Assembly: GCA_947493495.1 (NCBI GenBank)
Contig: CANLRN010000001.1
Coordinates: 1-64,000, forward strand
DNA: 64,000 nt
Origin: an uncultured Aquimarina sp.
Lineage (GTDB): Bacteria > Bacteroidota > Bacteroidia > Flavobacteriales > Flavobacteriaceae
Direction of reading: 5' to 3'
Part shown: in pieces, positions 45,953-56,390 of the stretch
Position numbering within the stretch: position 1 is the first letter of the stretch
Layout: each line of letters starts with the position of its first letter
The notes under the pieces: generated by a model
Told to the model about the DNA's origin: nothing
What the model saw: only the letters and a program-made list of their open reading frames with translations
The model's database searches: none
Position numbers and translations under genes: made by a program

Positions 45953-46729
45953 TTACTTTTTAAAAATCGATGATTTTATTTTTTTTAAACCTAAAAAATT
46001 TATGATTCCTAAAACAAATTTTACTCCAAACACGCTAATTAATTTTCGCTTTAGGTTAGGCAAAAACGTAGTCTTTTTTGGCAACCAAGACATTGCAAAA
46101 TGATGGATCGAAAATGTTCTAGTAGTTTTTTCGATCACTCCAGTTCCTTGGTTTTTTGCACAGAAAAAATCTTCTGGAAACATAAATAGTTGTTGATCAG
46201 ATGTGTTATACGTTAATTCCTCTATATCAGGATCTTCTACTTCAATGATCGTGTGATTTTGTTGAATCCTATCCATCATAATTCTAGGAAGCGTTAAGGT
46301 GTCATGACTATCATCTTTCTTGATAAAAGATCTTTCTTTATAATGGCCTAGGCAATCATGAATCCATTTTGATCCCTTTTCAGCTCCAAAGACACCTGCT
46401 TCTATAATTCCTCCTCCTTCAGAACCTATAAAATATGGGAGATGCAATAATGGATTAAAACTTTTGATCACTTCGATATCTGTATCCAAATAAATTCCTC
46501 CATAAGTATGTACAGCATGTAGCCTAATATAATCTGCTGCAAAAGCATATTTTTTTGTTTCAAAAGCTTGTCGTACCCAATCATTACTTTCTAAAGGAAA
46601 CCTTTCAGTATCCCATAACATAAATTCATAATCAGGAAGTTTTTCTTTCCAAGTAGCAATACATTTTGCAATCAGACTTGGAAACTCATCACCACTTAAC
46701 CAACAATAATGTATTATTTTAGGTATCAT
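45953..46729 (-). CDS. GT32-like glycosyltransferase (Gly_transf_sug, DXD motif)
   Basis: This 258-residue enzyme has an opening IPKIIHYCWLSGDEFP and the metal-binding motif GGIYLDTDIEV (about 95-105), as in Gly_transf_sug enzymes related to Och1 and capsular polysaccharide synthesis proteins. This family often adds mannose- or galactose-type side branches. It follows the pyruvyltransferase gene by six bases, so it may make the residue that is pyruvylated. The polymer position is unknown. Confidence 0.9.
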   Translation of the reverse strand: MIPKIIHYCWLSGDEFPSLIAKCIATWKEKLPDYEFMLWDTERFPLESNDWVRQAFETKKYAFAADYIRLHAVHTYGGIYLDTDIEVIKSFNPLLHLPYFIGSEGGGIIEAGVFGAEKGSKWIHDCLGHYKERSFIKKDDSHDTLTLPRIMMDRIQQNHTIIEVEDPDIEELTYNTSDQQLFMFPEDFFCAKNQGTGVIEKTTRTFSIHHFAMSWLPKKTTFLPNLKRKLISVFGVKFVLGIINFLGLKKIKSSIFKK

Positions 46730-46735
46730 ATCTTA

Positions 46736-47704
46736 CTAATTAATAAACTTTTTACAGATGTCTTTTAGTGGATTAGCTAAATCGTGATGTTTTTCTAAAT
46801 TAATGATCTTGGTGTCTTTTTCTATTTTATTTTTTAATCCAAAATTATTAGTAAATGTTCCTGTTTTTGCATTCACATCTATGCGGTTAAATAGTTCTAA
46901 AATGCCATCAAATCTGCAGGAATCTACAAAACTATCAAAACCATTAACAAAAATTACTGGTGTCCCTAATGCCAAACAAGGCAATGCACAGTGAATTCTT
47001 GAGGTAATTACTAGTTTTGCTCGTGCATATTTACCAAGTAATTCCTCTGCCATGGCAAATTTCTGATCGTCTGTATATGTATTAGAAGGTGGTTCTTGAT
47101 TGATAAATACTGCAGTATCTAGCACTTCTTTACTGACAAAGTTTTTTAGGTGTTTTTTCTTTTTTCCTAACTGAAAAGCAGATCCGTTAAGTATATTTTT
47201 GATGGTTTGTTTTGTATTATAAAATATTCTCTCTGGTCTAGGATAGCTATACAACGGATCTACAATATAGATATCATTTCCTCTCTCTGAGTCTTCTACT
47301 TTATAAGAATCTAAGGTTAGTGTAAGACAGCCTGTAAAATGAGCCTCTATTCCTTTTGCTTTTAGTGTATCTGCAGTAAATTGATCTCTACAACCGATAG
47401 GTTCGTGTTTCTTAAGATAGGCTATCCCTTTTTCACTAAGCATAGCAGGTGCAGCAGTATTGTTCATATGAAATGAAACAAAAAGCGGAAGAATATCATC
47501 TGAAGGTACCCAATGATGAGTATTGTGCGTAAACCAACCATTCATAATCAATTTTATAGGATCTCCACTGTATTCTCCTAATCTCTCACGATTGAGTAAT
47601 GTATCTACCTTAGGTAAAAACTGTTTGGCAGCCAAGCTCTGAATATTATCTCCAACGTTGAAAAAACGTTTGTTCTCATCGTATGTAAGTAGTCCATGTT
47701 TCAT
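46736..47704 (-). CDS. Polysaccharide pyruvyltransferase family protein
   Basis: This 322-residue member of the family that transfers pyruvate from PEP to sugar hydroxyls as ketals has visible elements: NVGDNIQSLAA near 17-27, an IGCRDQFTADTLKAKGI block near 111-127, and TSRIHCALPCLALGTPVIFVNG near 232-253 with the conserved Arg-His pair. Addition of a ketal would give a negative charge to the polymer. It lies between the PP-loop gene (30 bp) and the GT32-like gene (6 bp). Confidence 0.88.
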   Translation of the reverse strand: MKHGLLTYDENKRFFNVGDNIQSLAAKQFLPKVDTLLNRERLGEYSGDPIKLIMNGWFTHNTHHWVPSDDILPLFVSFHMNNTAAPAMLSEKGIAYLKKHEPIGCRDQFTADTLKAKGIEAHFTGCLTLTLDSYKVEDSERGNDIYIVDPLYSYPRPERIFYNTKQTIKNILNGSAFQLGKKKKHLKNFVSKEVLDTAVFINQEPPSNTYTDDQKFAMAEELLGKYARAKLVITSRIHCALPCLALGTPVIFVNGFDSFVDSCRFDGILELFNRIDVNAKTGTFTNNFGLKNKIEKDTKIINLEKHHDLANPLKDICKKFIN

Positions 47705-47734
47705 GAAATTCTGCTATTAACTAGATTCAATTCT

Positions 47735-49021
47735 TTATTTTAATTTTCTGTACAAGGTATGTAACCAAGGAAATTTGTTTCTAATAACAAATTTTAATCT
47801 ACTACTCCCTGTGGTGTTTTTATTAATTTTTTGCTCTAATAAGCGATCCACTTTACCGTTTCTAAAATCATTCATCTCTTTGGTTTCGGCATCAATATCT
47901 TCAAAAACAAAAAATGCATCTACACTTTTTGCTTTCTCCATCAATTCCCACCAAAAGTATTTCACTCCTTTGCTACCAGAACCAATATTTAATATTTCAT
48001 AAATTTTAGTATATACTGTACCATCTACATTAAACCCATATTCATTTGGATTTTGGTTATTGAGTATAAGCCCCAATATGGTTCTAAAACATTTTTCGCA
48101 GTAACTACAATTAAATTCTGTTCTTTTCTCAGAATAGCAAACCCTTAACCTAAAGCTAGCATTAGTTTTGGCTCCAAATTGCGAAATTAGATCCACTTTA
48201 TCTTGTCTTTTTAACTCATAACCATCATGATATACGCTAAATCCATTTGCCCAAGTTATCTTCTCATCTATCTCTGGAGTTGATCCCCAATCAATATCAA
48301 TATGATCTGTATAAGATGACGCTATATAAATGGATTTATATTGATGTATATATGATAACGGTGCTACCGATCCAATGAGTGCTAATCCGTGCTGTACTTT
48401 ACCCCACCATCCAATATCTGGCAATAATAATTCTACCTGATATGTGTAAAAATCTCTAAGATTAGTTTCTATAAATTCTTTATGATTAGTAGCAAGCAGC
48501 TCTTCTGTTTCTATGAAATCAGTGAACTCTCTCCATTGTTCTTGATCCTTAATTTCTATATCAGCTCCTAATAAGGTTATTAGGTCAGGTTTCTGATCAT
48601 AAATCCTTATATATGTTGCATATGCATCTACTCCCCCACTATATAGCATGGCAGTTTTAGTCCCTTTTATATGATTCTTTATTATTTTTTTAGCCTGTAA
48701 CCCTCCAAGAAAATCACTAGGAACATCTCGTTGAGAAAATTCTTTTTTTAGCAGTTTTTGAGCCTTATAAAAATCTTCATCTATTTCATCTACTTCTATA
48801 GTGAATCCAGCAAACCACGCTATAGGTAATACATTGGATAAAAATGGTATTACTGCAAGGCTCTGAGGAGTATCACTAACATCTACTAAGTACTTAGTAT
48901 ATAACAGTTGGTTTAAGTTAAAAAACTTTTGTATAGATGAGTCTATCTCATACTCATAATTAATTCTCTTCCCTTTTTCAGAATATGATATTGTATGTAA
49001 TTTAAGCATATCCATACTCAT
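47735..49021 (-). CDS. PP-loop ATPase-like protein with QueC-like cysteine cluster, unknown function
   Basis: This is a 428-residue protein. A PP-loop pyrophosphatase motif, YSGGVDAYAT (127-136), is the ATP-binding signature of GMP synthetase, asparagine synthase and QueC-type enzymes. Further on are four Cys at 295, 305, 308 and 311 (C-x9-C-x2-C-x2-C) followed by FR, similar to the zinc site of QueC. The chain is about twice as long as QueC, with an extra N-terminal 120 residues, and does not look like a house-keeping queuosine enzyme. It overlaps the wzx stop by four bases (ATGA). I do not know its substrate; ATP-dependent amide or nitrile-type chemistry on a carboxylated sugar is one idea. 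Confidence 0.65.
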   Translation of the reverse strand: MSMDMLKLHTISYSEKGKRINYEYEIDSSIQKFFNLNQLLYTKYLVDVSDTPQSLAVIPFLSNVLPIAWFAGFTIEVDEIDEDFYKAQKLLKKEFSQRDVPSDFLGGLQAKKIIKNHIKGTKTAMLYSGGVDAYATYIRIYDQKPDLITLLGADIEIKDQEQWREFTDFIETEELLATNHKEFIETNLRDFYTYQVELLLPDIGWWGKVQHGLALIGSVAPLSYIHQYKSIYIASSYTDHIDIDWGSTPEIDEKITWANGFSVYHDGYELKRQDKVDLISQFGAKTNASFRLRVCYSEKRTEFNCSYCEKCFRTILGLILNNQNPNEYGFNVDGTVYTKIYEILNIGSGSKGVKYFWWELMEKAKSVDAFFVFEDIDAETKEMNDFRNGKVDRLLEQKINKNTTGSSRLKFVIRNKFPWLHTLYRKLK

Positions 49022-50538
49022 TTTCTTTTGATTAAAGAGGTTATTGGCTTTATAAATAATTGTTTTTCATATTCTAACATCCCTATCGAATACATTAAAA
49101 AAACAAAAACTACTGTAAATATACTTCCTTTAAGAATAAAATTTAACCAACCAGTCCCTGGTATATAGTTAATTCCATATCCAATAGCAGCAATAAGAAG
49201 TATGGCTAAGACAGTCTTATTAGCTAATTCTTTAAAAAATTTAGGGATATTAAGTTTTATGACTTTGTGATAGTATACATTCATAACATTTTGCACAATC
49301 AACCAACTTATGATTGATCCTCCCATCATCCCTAACGCACCATAATCCTTTGCCAAAAAAGCTCCTAATATTGTGCCTAAAATCATAAACGACAAATATA
49401 ATAGTGCCTTAAAAGATAATTTATTTTTTGCTTCTAAAATCGAATTGCCAAAATGTTGTACCAATGGTAAGGTATATGCTATCATGATCATTAGTGCAAT
49501 GGTCCATGAGGTCATGCTACCTTCTATGCCTATCGTTTTGCCTACCCATAAGTTTACAAATTGATTTCCATATAGAAAAAAAGCTATTAATATATACATC
49601 AGTATGATAAATGATAGACGTCCTATTTTTATCATCATAGCTGTCAATTCTTCTCCCGATGCATTTCCTACTGACATCTGGGTAGCTCTAGGTAAAAACA
49701 CACTAGAAATAGCCGTAGAAAATGCTCCATAATATGTTCCTAATGTAATTCCTATCCCATATATGGTAAGTACTGCTGGCTCACTAATACGACCTAAAAC
49801 CCAATGACCTGCTTTCCATTGAAACATTCCTACCAATGAAAATATAAAAATCCATATAGAATATTTTAATATCTGCTTGATAAAATGTTTACTAAAAAAA
49901 TGAAGTTTAAACCGTACTTTTAATTTATTGAATACATAATATCCTGTACTACCGATTATCAAAATATTAAAAATAGTATCAGTAATTACCAATGCTATAG
50001 ATCGACCTCCTAATAAAAGGATTCCTACTACAGTTATTGATCTTAGTATATATCGAAATATATTTAAAGATTTTGGGAAAACAAAAGCTTCATAACCAGA
50101 GCAAATGCCTGTAAAAGCACCACCAGGTAACTTAATAGCTAAATTAAATATTAATATTACGAACATCATCTTAGCGATCTCTATTTCTTCCTGATTCATT
50201 TTAGTAAAATAAGAGTCAATATTACTATAAAAAATAAAACCAGTAAGTACTACTAAAAAAGAGATCATTGTGTATATGATCATAGTTGTAGCTAGAAAGT
50301 TCTCTTCTCCTTCTCTATCTTTTTCTGCTCTATATTTTGCAACAAATCGAACTATTGTATTATTTAAACCAAAATCTAATATAGAAATCGTACCAATAAG
50401 TGCACCTATGGTAATATATATACCATATTCATCTTTACCCAGATAATCAAGAACGAATGGAGTAAGTAATAATCCTACAACATTCGTTAAGATAATAGTT
50501 AAGTAATTAAGAAGAGCTCCTTTTTTTAGTTGATTCAA
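49018..50538 (-). CDS. wzx: Wzx-type polysaccharide flippase (MOP superfamily)
   Basis: This 506-residue protein has about 12-14 membrane segments and the opening GALLNYLTIILTNVVGLLLTPFVLDYLGKDEYGIY, diagnostic of the polysaccharide transporter family. It moves lipid-linked repeat units across the inner membrane for polymerisation by Wzy. It is translationally coupled to the PP-loop gene. No other flippase is in the window, so the polymers implied by two initiating transferases may share it. Confidence 0.93.
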   Translation of the reverse strand: MNQLKKGALLNYLTIILTNVVGLLLTPFVLDYLGKDEYGIYITIGALIGTISILDFGLNNTIVRFVAKYRAEKDREGEENFLATTMIIYTMISFLVVLTGFIFYSNIDSYFTKMNQEEIEIAKMMFVILIFNLAIKLPGGAFTGICSGYEAFVFPKSLNIFRYILRSITVVGILLLGGRSIALVITDTIFNILIIGSTGYYVFNKLKVRFKLHFFSKHFIKQILKYSIWIFIFSLVGMFQWKAGHWVLGRISEPAVLTIYGIGITLGTYYGAFSTAISSVFLPRATQMSVGNASGEELTAMMIKIGRLSFIILMYILIAFFLYGNQFVNLWVGKTIGIEGSMTSWTIALMIMIAYTLPLVQHFGNSILEAKNKLSFKALLYLSFMILGTILGAFLAKDYGALGMMGGSIISWLIVQNVMNVYYHKVIKLNIPKFFKELANKTVLAILLIAAIGYGINYIPGTGWLNFILKGSIFTVVFVFLMYSIGMLEYEKQLFIKPITSLIKRK

Positions 50539-50577
50539 ATTGGATGGTTTATTGTTTTTCGCTATAAATAAATTATA

Positions 50578-51858
50578 TCACAATCTTCCGTGTACTTTTT
50601 CTTCAAGAATTCCTTTTACATCATATAAAACGCCATTAGGTTTTAGTAATGCTTTAAGATCAATATCCAAATATTCTTTATGAGCTACAGTTAATACAAC
50701 TGCATCAAATTTTACATCAGGTAATTCTTTTACTGTTTCAAGTTTATATTCGTGTTTAACTTCTTCTGGATTTGCCCAAGGATCATAAATAGTTATATCA
50801 GTCCCAAAATCTTTGAGGTTATTAATAACATCTACTGCTCTTGTATTTCTAACATCAGGGCAGTTTTCTTTAAAAGTAATTCCTAGCACTAATACATTTG
50901 ATCCTTTAATCCGAATATCATGAGATACCATTAACTTAATCACCTCTGAGGCAACATACTGTCCCATACTATCATTCAATCTTCTTCCTGCCAATATAAT
51001 CTCTGGGTGATACCCAAATTCTTGAGCTCGTTGTGCTAGGTAATAAGGGTCTACTCCTATGCAGTGTCCTCCAACTAATCCAGGTTTAAAAGGAAGAAAA
51101 TTCCATTTGGTTCCAGCAGCTTCCAATACAGCACTCGTATCAATATCCATTAAATTAAAAATCTTAGCCAATTCATTAACAAAAGCAATATTAATATCTC
51201 GTTGAGAATTTTCTATTACTTTTGCAGCTTCTGCTACTTTTATGGTAGGTGCTAAGTGTGTTCCTGCTGTAATTACAGATTTATAAAGATCATCTACTTT
51301 TTTTCCTATTTCAGGTGTAGAACCTGCAGTAACTTTTAATATTTTTTCTACAGTATGTAATTTATCCCCTGGATTGATACGCTCTGGAGAATATCCAGCA
51401 TAAAAATCTTTATTAAATTTTAATCCGCTAACACGTTCCAATACAGGGATACACTCTTCTTCTGTAACACCAGGATATACTGTAGATTCATAAATTACTA
51501 TATCCCCCTTTTTCAATACCTTTCCTACAGTTTCGCTAGATTTGTATAAAGGAGTTAAATCGGGTCTATTATTCTTGTCTACAGGAGTTGGTACTGTAAC
51601 AATATAATAGTTACAGTCTCTGATGTCATCTAATGAAGCTGAACAATATAAACCTTGCTCCATGTTTGGTGTTTCTTTTAGAACTGATTGTAAAACGTCG
51701 TCTTCTACTTCTAATGTAGAATCACTACCTGATTGTAATTCTTTTATACGTTCTTGATTGATATCAAAACCGATTACAGGGAATTTTGTTGCGAACAATC
51801 GCGCTAGAGGTAGTCCTACGTATCCTAGTCCAATGACAGCTACTTTAATGTCTTTCAT
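50578..51858 (-). CDS. UDP-N-acetyl-hexosamine 6-dehydrogenase (TviB/WbpA family)
   Basis: This 426-residue NAD-dependent dehydrogenase oxidises C6 of a UDP-HexNAc to the uronic acid. The Rossmann motif is GLGYVG (10-15). The catalytic Cys is C266 in LVGGHCIGVDPYYLA, and ENSQRDINIAFVNELA near 215-230 is conserved in the TviB/WbpA group. With the epimerase encoded 37 bp upstream it should give UDP-GalNAcA, as for the Salmonella Vi antigen. The whole-length similarity is to the UDP-GlcNAc type rather than UDP-glucose type. Confidence 0.88.
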   Translation of the reverse strand: MKDIKVAVIGLGYVGLPLARLFATKFPVIGFDINQERIKELQSGSDSTLEVEDDVLQSVLKETPNMEQGLYCSASLDDIRDCNYYIVTVPTPVDKNNRPDLTPLYKSSETVGKVLKKGDIVIYESTVYPGVTEEECIPVLERVSGLKFNKDFYAGYSPERINPGDKLHTVEKILKVTAGSTPEIGKKVDDLYKSVITAGTHLAPTIKVAEAAKVIENSQRDINIAFVNELAKIFNLMDIDTSAVLEAAGTKWNFLPFKPGLVGGHCIGVDPYYLAQRAQEFGYHPEIILAGRRLNDSMGQYVASEVIKLMVSHDIRIKGSNVLVLGITFKENCPDVRNTRAVDVINNLKDFGTDITIYDPWANPEEVKHEYKLETVKELPDVKFDAVVLTVAHKEYLDIDLKALLKPNGVLYDVKGILEEKVHGRL

Positions 51859-51895
51859 TTTTTTTAATTTTATTTATATAATGGGGTGTGGGAGT

Positions 51896-52894
51896 TTATT
51901 CTAAATTTTTCCAATACCATTTTACAGCTTCTTTTAATCCAGTTTTTATATCAAACTGTGGATCATATTTAAGAAGCTCTTTGGCTTTATCTACTGATGC
52001 TAATGAATGAGGTACATCTCCTTTTCGTTCTATTCCATTTTTTACGGTTACTTGTCCTATAGCTGAATCAAATTCTGACAAATACTCTTTTAACAGGGTA
52101 ACCAATTCATTCAATGTAGTACGCTCTCCATAAGCAGTATTATATACTGTGTTCAATGCTTCTTTATTTTCTGACACAATGGCTCTTACATTCATCTGAA
52201 TTACATTATCTATATATGTAAAATCTCTAGAGAAAGAACCATCTCCATTAATTACTGGAGATTCAAGTTTCATAAATTGCATTACAAATTTAGGGATTAC
52301 AGCCGCATATGCTCCATCTGGATCTTGTTTACGGCCAAATACATTAAAATAGCGTAAGCCTATAGTGTCTAAATTATAGGTTTTTTTAAAATTATCTGCA
52401 TATAGTTCATTAACATATTTGGTAATTGCATATGGAGATAACGGTTTTCCTATCTTATCTTCTACTTTAGGTAAAGCAACAGAATCTCCATAGGTAGAAG
52501 AACTTGCAGCATATATAAATCGTTTAACACTTGCATCTCTTGCTGCTACTAACATATTTAAAAAACCTCCTACATTTACATCATTACTAGTAATTGGATC
52601 GTTAATTGATCTTGGTACAGATCCTAGTGCGGCTTGGTGTAATACATAGTCAACTCCTACGCTAGCTTTATGACAGTCATCAAGCTTACGGATATCTCCT
52701 TCTATAAAAGTGAAATTGGGATGATTACTAATTGCAGCTATATTTTTTTTATGTCCCGTCGCAAAGTTATCTAAACCTACAACTGTACTACCAAATTCAA
52801 GTAAGGCTTCACAGAGGTTAGATCCAATAAACCCTGCTGCACCAGTCACTAATATTTTTGATGATTTTAAAAGCTCTAATTCGTTAACATCCAT
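51896..52894 (-). CDS. UDP-N-acetyl-hexosamine 4-epimerase (TviC/WbpP family)
   Basis: This 332-residue extended SDR enzyme has the NAD motif TGAAGFIG (17-24), a Ser-rich active-site strand SSSTYGDS and the catalytic Tyr155-x-x-x-Lys159 in SPYAITK. The ending and [15 protein letters not shown] block match the TviC/WbpP group that interconverts UDP-GlcNAc/GalNAc and their uronic forms. It is the promoter-proximal gene of the long operon reaching to 35175. The 248 bp upstream (52895-53142) contain no gene. Confidence 0.88.
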   Translation of the reverse strand: MDVNELELLKSSKILVTGAAGFIGSNLCEALLEFGSTVVGLDNFATGHKKNIAAISNHPNFTFIEGDIRKLDDCHKASVGVDYVLHQAALGSVPRSINDPITSNDVNVGGFLNMLVAARDASVKRFIYAASSSTYGDSVALPKVEDKIGKPLSPYAITKYVNELYADNFKKTYNLDTIGLRYFNVFGRKQDPDGAYAAVIPKFVMQFMKLESPVINGDGSFSRDFTYIDNVIQMNVRAIVSENKEALNTVYNTAYGERTTLNELVTLLKEYLSEFDSAIGQVTVKNGIERKGDVPHSLASVDKAKELLKYDPQFDIKTGLKEAVKWYWKNLE

Positions 52895-53142
52895 ATATTT
52901 ATATTATCCTTACTTGATTCAAATCTTAACAGATTCATATGTAAACAGCGCGAAATTAACATATAACTATCGAACATACAACATATAAGCAGGGGATTTT
53001 AACCCTTATAAAGTTTTGAAGTTGTTTGTCATCCTTAAAAAAAACTGTTTATCGAAAAAACAAAAAAACACATGCTGATAATCAATTACTTAAACGCAAT
53101 AGATAATTTATTAACAATACCGTTTTTTTAAAAACACAAGTT

Positions 53143-55140
53143 TTAATATTCAAGCAATTCTACTAATGCTTTTTCGAATCTATCTTTTGCTAAATATTGT
53201 TTTTCTAGTGAAGCATCAAAAGGAATAGGTGTTTCTAAACTAGCGACTCTTTTTACAGGTGCGTCTAGATATTCAAAACAATGTTCTGCCAATAAAGCAG
53301 AAATATCAGAAGCGACACCGCCAAACATAGAATCTTCTTGCAAGATAATTACCTTTCCTGTTTTCTTTACGGATTGATATATTGTCTCAGTATCTAATGG
53401 GCTCAATGTTCTTAAATCGATGATGTCAGCACTTATTTCTGAATGTTTTTCTATAATTTCTATAGCCCAATGAATACCCGCTCCATAACTAATGATAGAA
53501 ACATCATTTCCGTGTTCAATCACCATAGCTTTACCTAAAGGAATCGTAAAATATCCTTCTGGCACTTGTTGTCTAATACTTCTGTATAATGCTTTATGTT
53601 CAAAAAACAAAACAGGATTAGGATCTTCAATAGCGGCAGCTAATAATCCTTTTGCATCACTTGGAAAAGCAGGATACACTACTTTTAGTCCAGGTGTTTT
53701 TGTAAACCAAGCTTCATTTGTCTGACTATGAAAAGGGCCAGCTCCTACACCTCCACCACAGGGCATCCTAATAACTACATCTGCATTTTGACCCCATCTG
53801 TAATATGATTTTGCTAATAGATTTACTATTGGATTAAATCCAGAAGAAACAAAATCTGCAAATTGCATCTCTACAATAGCTTTGGTATGATTTACTGATA
53901 ATCCATACGCAGTAGATACGATTGCAGATTCGCATATTGGAGTATTGCGAACTCTTTCTTTTCCAAAAAGATTCATAAATCCATCTGTAATCTTAAAAAC
54001 ACCTCCATAATCAGCTATGTCCTGCCCCATAATAACCATAGTAGCATAACGATACATAGCTAGTTTCAAACTTTCTGATATCGCATCTATAAACCTAAGT
54101 TCTTTGGTTACAGCTGTTGGTTGTATTTCCTTAAAATCATAATCTTGATAAACATCGTGTAATTCTTTATCTAGATCAACATCAATATTTTTTTCATCAT
54201 TTGCCTGTTTCCAATGAGACTCTATTTCATTTTTTATAGCTTCTCTTTTCTGCTCATCTATCTTTGTTGACAATATGTTTTTTTCTAACAAAAAACTTTT
54301 AAAATTTTCAATAGGATCTTTTTCTGCCCAATACGCTATCATATCTTTAGGAACATATTTGATGCCACTTGCTTCTTCGTGACCACGCATCCTGAAAGTT
54401 TTAAACTCTATCAAAACTGGTTTTGGGTTTTTCCGTATATCAATTGCTATTTCTAGTACTTTATGATATACTTCGAGTATATTATTACCATCTATGACAT
54501 GGGATTCTATTCCATAACCTACTCCTCTATCTGCTAAATTCTCACAATGATACTGCTCTGTAGTTGGTGTAGATAATCCGTACCCATTATTTTCTATACA
54601 AAATAGCACGGGTAAACTCCAGACTGATGCTATATTTAGTGCTTCATGAAAATCTCCTTCGCTAGTACCTCCTTCTCCTGTAAACACTGCAGTAACTTTA
54701 TTATTTTGTTGTAATAAATTACCTAAGGCTATCCCACAAGCAACCCCCATCTGAGGACCTAAATGAGAAATCATACCTACAATATTGTATTCTTGGGTTC
54801 CAAAATGAAAAGAACGATCACGACCATTAGTAAATCCACTTTTTTTTCCTTGCCATTGGGCAAAAAGTTTATATAACGGAATTTTTCTAGTAGTAAACAC
54901 ACCCAAATTGCGATGCATAGGTAATATATATTCATCATCTTGTAATGCCGAAGTAATACCAACAGAAATCGCTTCTTGTCCAATACCACTAAACCATTTA
55001 GATATTTTGCCTTGCCGTAATAACACCAGCATTTTTTCTTCAATTAATCTTGGAATAAGAAGACGCGTATACAAAGAAATCAATGTGTCATCGCTGTATT
55101 GTTTTTTATCGAAGTTAAGCTGTGATTTGTATTCAATCAT
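53143..55140 (-). CDS. 2-oxoacid dehydrogenase E1 component, fused alpha and beta subunits
   Basis: This 665-residue thiamine-diphosphate enzyme joins both halves of a branched-chain/pyruvate-type E1. The alpha half (1-320) has the ThDP motif GEGGTSEGDFHEALN...ENNGYG (about 155-190). The beta half begins near 345 (LRFIDAISESLKLAM) with MGQDIADYGG, VVIRMPCGGGVGAGPFHSQ and SYGAGIHWAIE. Fusions of this kind are common in Bacteroidota and feed acyl-CoA into branched-chain fatty acid metabolism; the exact 2-oxoacid is not settled by sequence. It is transcribed separately from the capsule operon, and I treat it as core metabolism. Confidence 0.9.
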   Translation of the reverse strand: MIEYKSQLNFDKKQYSDDTLISLYTRLLIPRLIEEKMLVLLRQGKISKWFSGIGQEAISVGITSALQDDEYILPMHRNLGVFTTRKIPLYKLFAQWQGKKSGFTNGRDRSFHFGTQEYNIVGMISHLGPQMGVACGIALGNLLQQNNKVTAVFTGEGGTSEGDFHEALNIASVWSLPVLFCIENNGYGLSTPTTEQYHCENLADRGVGYGIESHVIDGNNILEVYHKVLEIAIDIRKNPKPVLIEFKTFRMRGHEEASGIKYVPKDMIAYWAEKDPIENFKSFLLEKNILSTKIDEQKREAIKNEIESHWKQANDEKNIDVDLDKELHDVYQDYDFKEIQPTAVTKELRFIDAISESLKLAMYRYATMVIMGQDIADYGGVFKITDGFMNLFGKERVRNTPICESAIVSTAYGLSVNHTKAIVEMQFADFVSSGFNPIVNLLAKSYYRWGQNADVVIRMPCGGGVGAGPFHSQTNEAWFTKTPGLKVVYPAFPSDAKGLLAAAIEDPNPVLFFEHKALYRSIRQQVPEGYFTIPLGKAMVIEHGNDVSIISYGAGIHWAIEIIEKHSEISADIIDLRTLSPLDTETIYQSVKKTGKVIILQEDSMFGGVASDISALLAEHCFEYLDAPVKRVASLETPIPFDASLEKQYLAKDRFEKALVELLEY

Positions 55141-55430
55141 ATACTTTATAGGTGTATTTTATTCAATAATTAGTAAATGTAATTATTTTTATCTCATAAT
55201 TATTACAATAGTGTTAGAGATATGTTACAAAATTATAATACTCAAAATTTTAGATAGAGCATTAGCTTATTTTTATCTAATTTGTTGATAATTATGAGTG
55301 TGCTAAAAATAACTATTTTGCTATTTGGTCTAGCGTACAGCATAATTTACAAACATCTCACATAAAAAAAAACGTAAACTTTTATGTATATTCTACAAAT
55401 ACAACTATTTTAGTTACAGAAAAATAGAAT

Positions 55431-56381
55431 ATGAATACCATACCAAGTGTAAATCTGGCAGATTTTTTATCTAATGATCCTATATTGAAACAAAAATTTG
55501 TTAATGAAATTGGATCAGCTTATGAAGAAATTGGCTTTGTAGCATTAAAAAATCATTTTTTGGATGATGACTTAGTCAAAAAACTTTATAAAGAGGTCAA
55601 AGCATTTTTTGCTTTGCCTACTGAGACTAAAAAGAAATATGAAATCGAAGGTCTTGGAGGTCAAAGAGGCTATATTTCTTTTGGTAAAGAACATGCAAAA
55701 GGTAAAAAAGAAGGGGATTTAAAAGAATTTTGGCATTTTGGTCAAGAACCAGATCCCGATGCTAATTTAATCGAAAAATATCCTGCAAATATAACGGTAA
55801 ATGAGTTGAAAAACTTTAATACTACAGGCATGAAAGCATACAAGATGCTCGAAAAAACTGGGATATATGTACTCAGAGCACTAGCTATATACATAGGCTT
55901 GGATGAATATTATTTTGATCATTGGGGAAGTAATGGCAATAGCATTTTACGCCCTATTCATTATCCCCCAATAACTGAAGAGCCTAAAGGAGCGGTTCGT
56001 GCAGGTGCTCATGGAGATATTAATCTAATTACATTACTTATGGGAGCCTCTACAGGAGGGTTGCAAGTACAACGAAAAGATGGAAAATGGATTGATGCCA
56101 TCCCACAAGAAGATGAACTAGTTATTAATGTCGGAGACATGTTAGAACGCCATACTAATAATAAACTACGATCAACAATTCATAAGGTTATAAACCCCCC
56201 AAAAGAACAGTGGAGCAAACCTCGATATTCTATTCCTTTCTTTATGCACCCAAGAAGTGATATGAAACTCAATTGCTTAGAAGAATGTATTACCGCAGAC
56301 AACCCCAAGCAATATGAAGATATTACTGCTGGAGAATTCTTGCACCAACGCCTTGTAGAAATAGGATTGATTAAAAAATAA
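55431..56381 (+). CDS. 2-oxoglutarate/Fe(II)-type oxygenase, isopenicillin N synthase family
   Basis: This 316-residue double-stranded beta-helix oxygenase has Fe ligands HGD in AGAHGDINLITLL (about 194-206) and the distal His in LRSTIHKV. RYSIPFF supplies the Arg-x-Ser that binds the 2-oxoacid carboxylate. An N-terminal DIOX_N region (SVNLADFL onward) precedes it. This type is widespread in flavobacteria and has no assigned substrate there. The 290 bp upstream, divergent from the E1 gene, show no gene. The SUI1 gene follows nine bases later. Confidence 0.9.
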   Translation: MNTIPSVNLADFLSNDPILKQKFVNEIGSAYEEIGFVALKNHFLDDDLVKKLYKEVKAFFALPTETKKKYEIEGLGGQRGYISFGKEHAKGKKEGDLKEFWHFGQEPDPDANLIEKYPANITVNELKNFNTTGMKAYKMLEKTGIYVLRALAIYIGLDEYYFDHWGSNGNSILRPIHYPPITEEPKGAVRAGAHGDINLITLLMGASTGGLQVQRKDGKWIDAIPQEDELVINVGDMLERHTNNKLRSTIHKVINPPKEQWSKPRYSIPFFMHPRSDMKLNCLEECITADNPKQYEDITAGEFLHQRLVEIGLIKK

Positions 56382-56390
56382 CCTGGAACC

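Noticed and set aside
54908..55288. Plus-strand open frame of 126 codons before the 2OG-Fe oxygenase
   Set aside because: It is antisense to the E1 gene start and then runs into AT-rich DNA with no domain; the composition is that of non-coding sequence.
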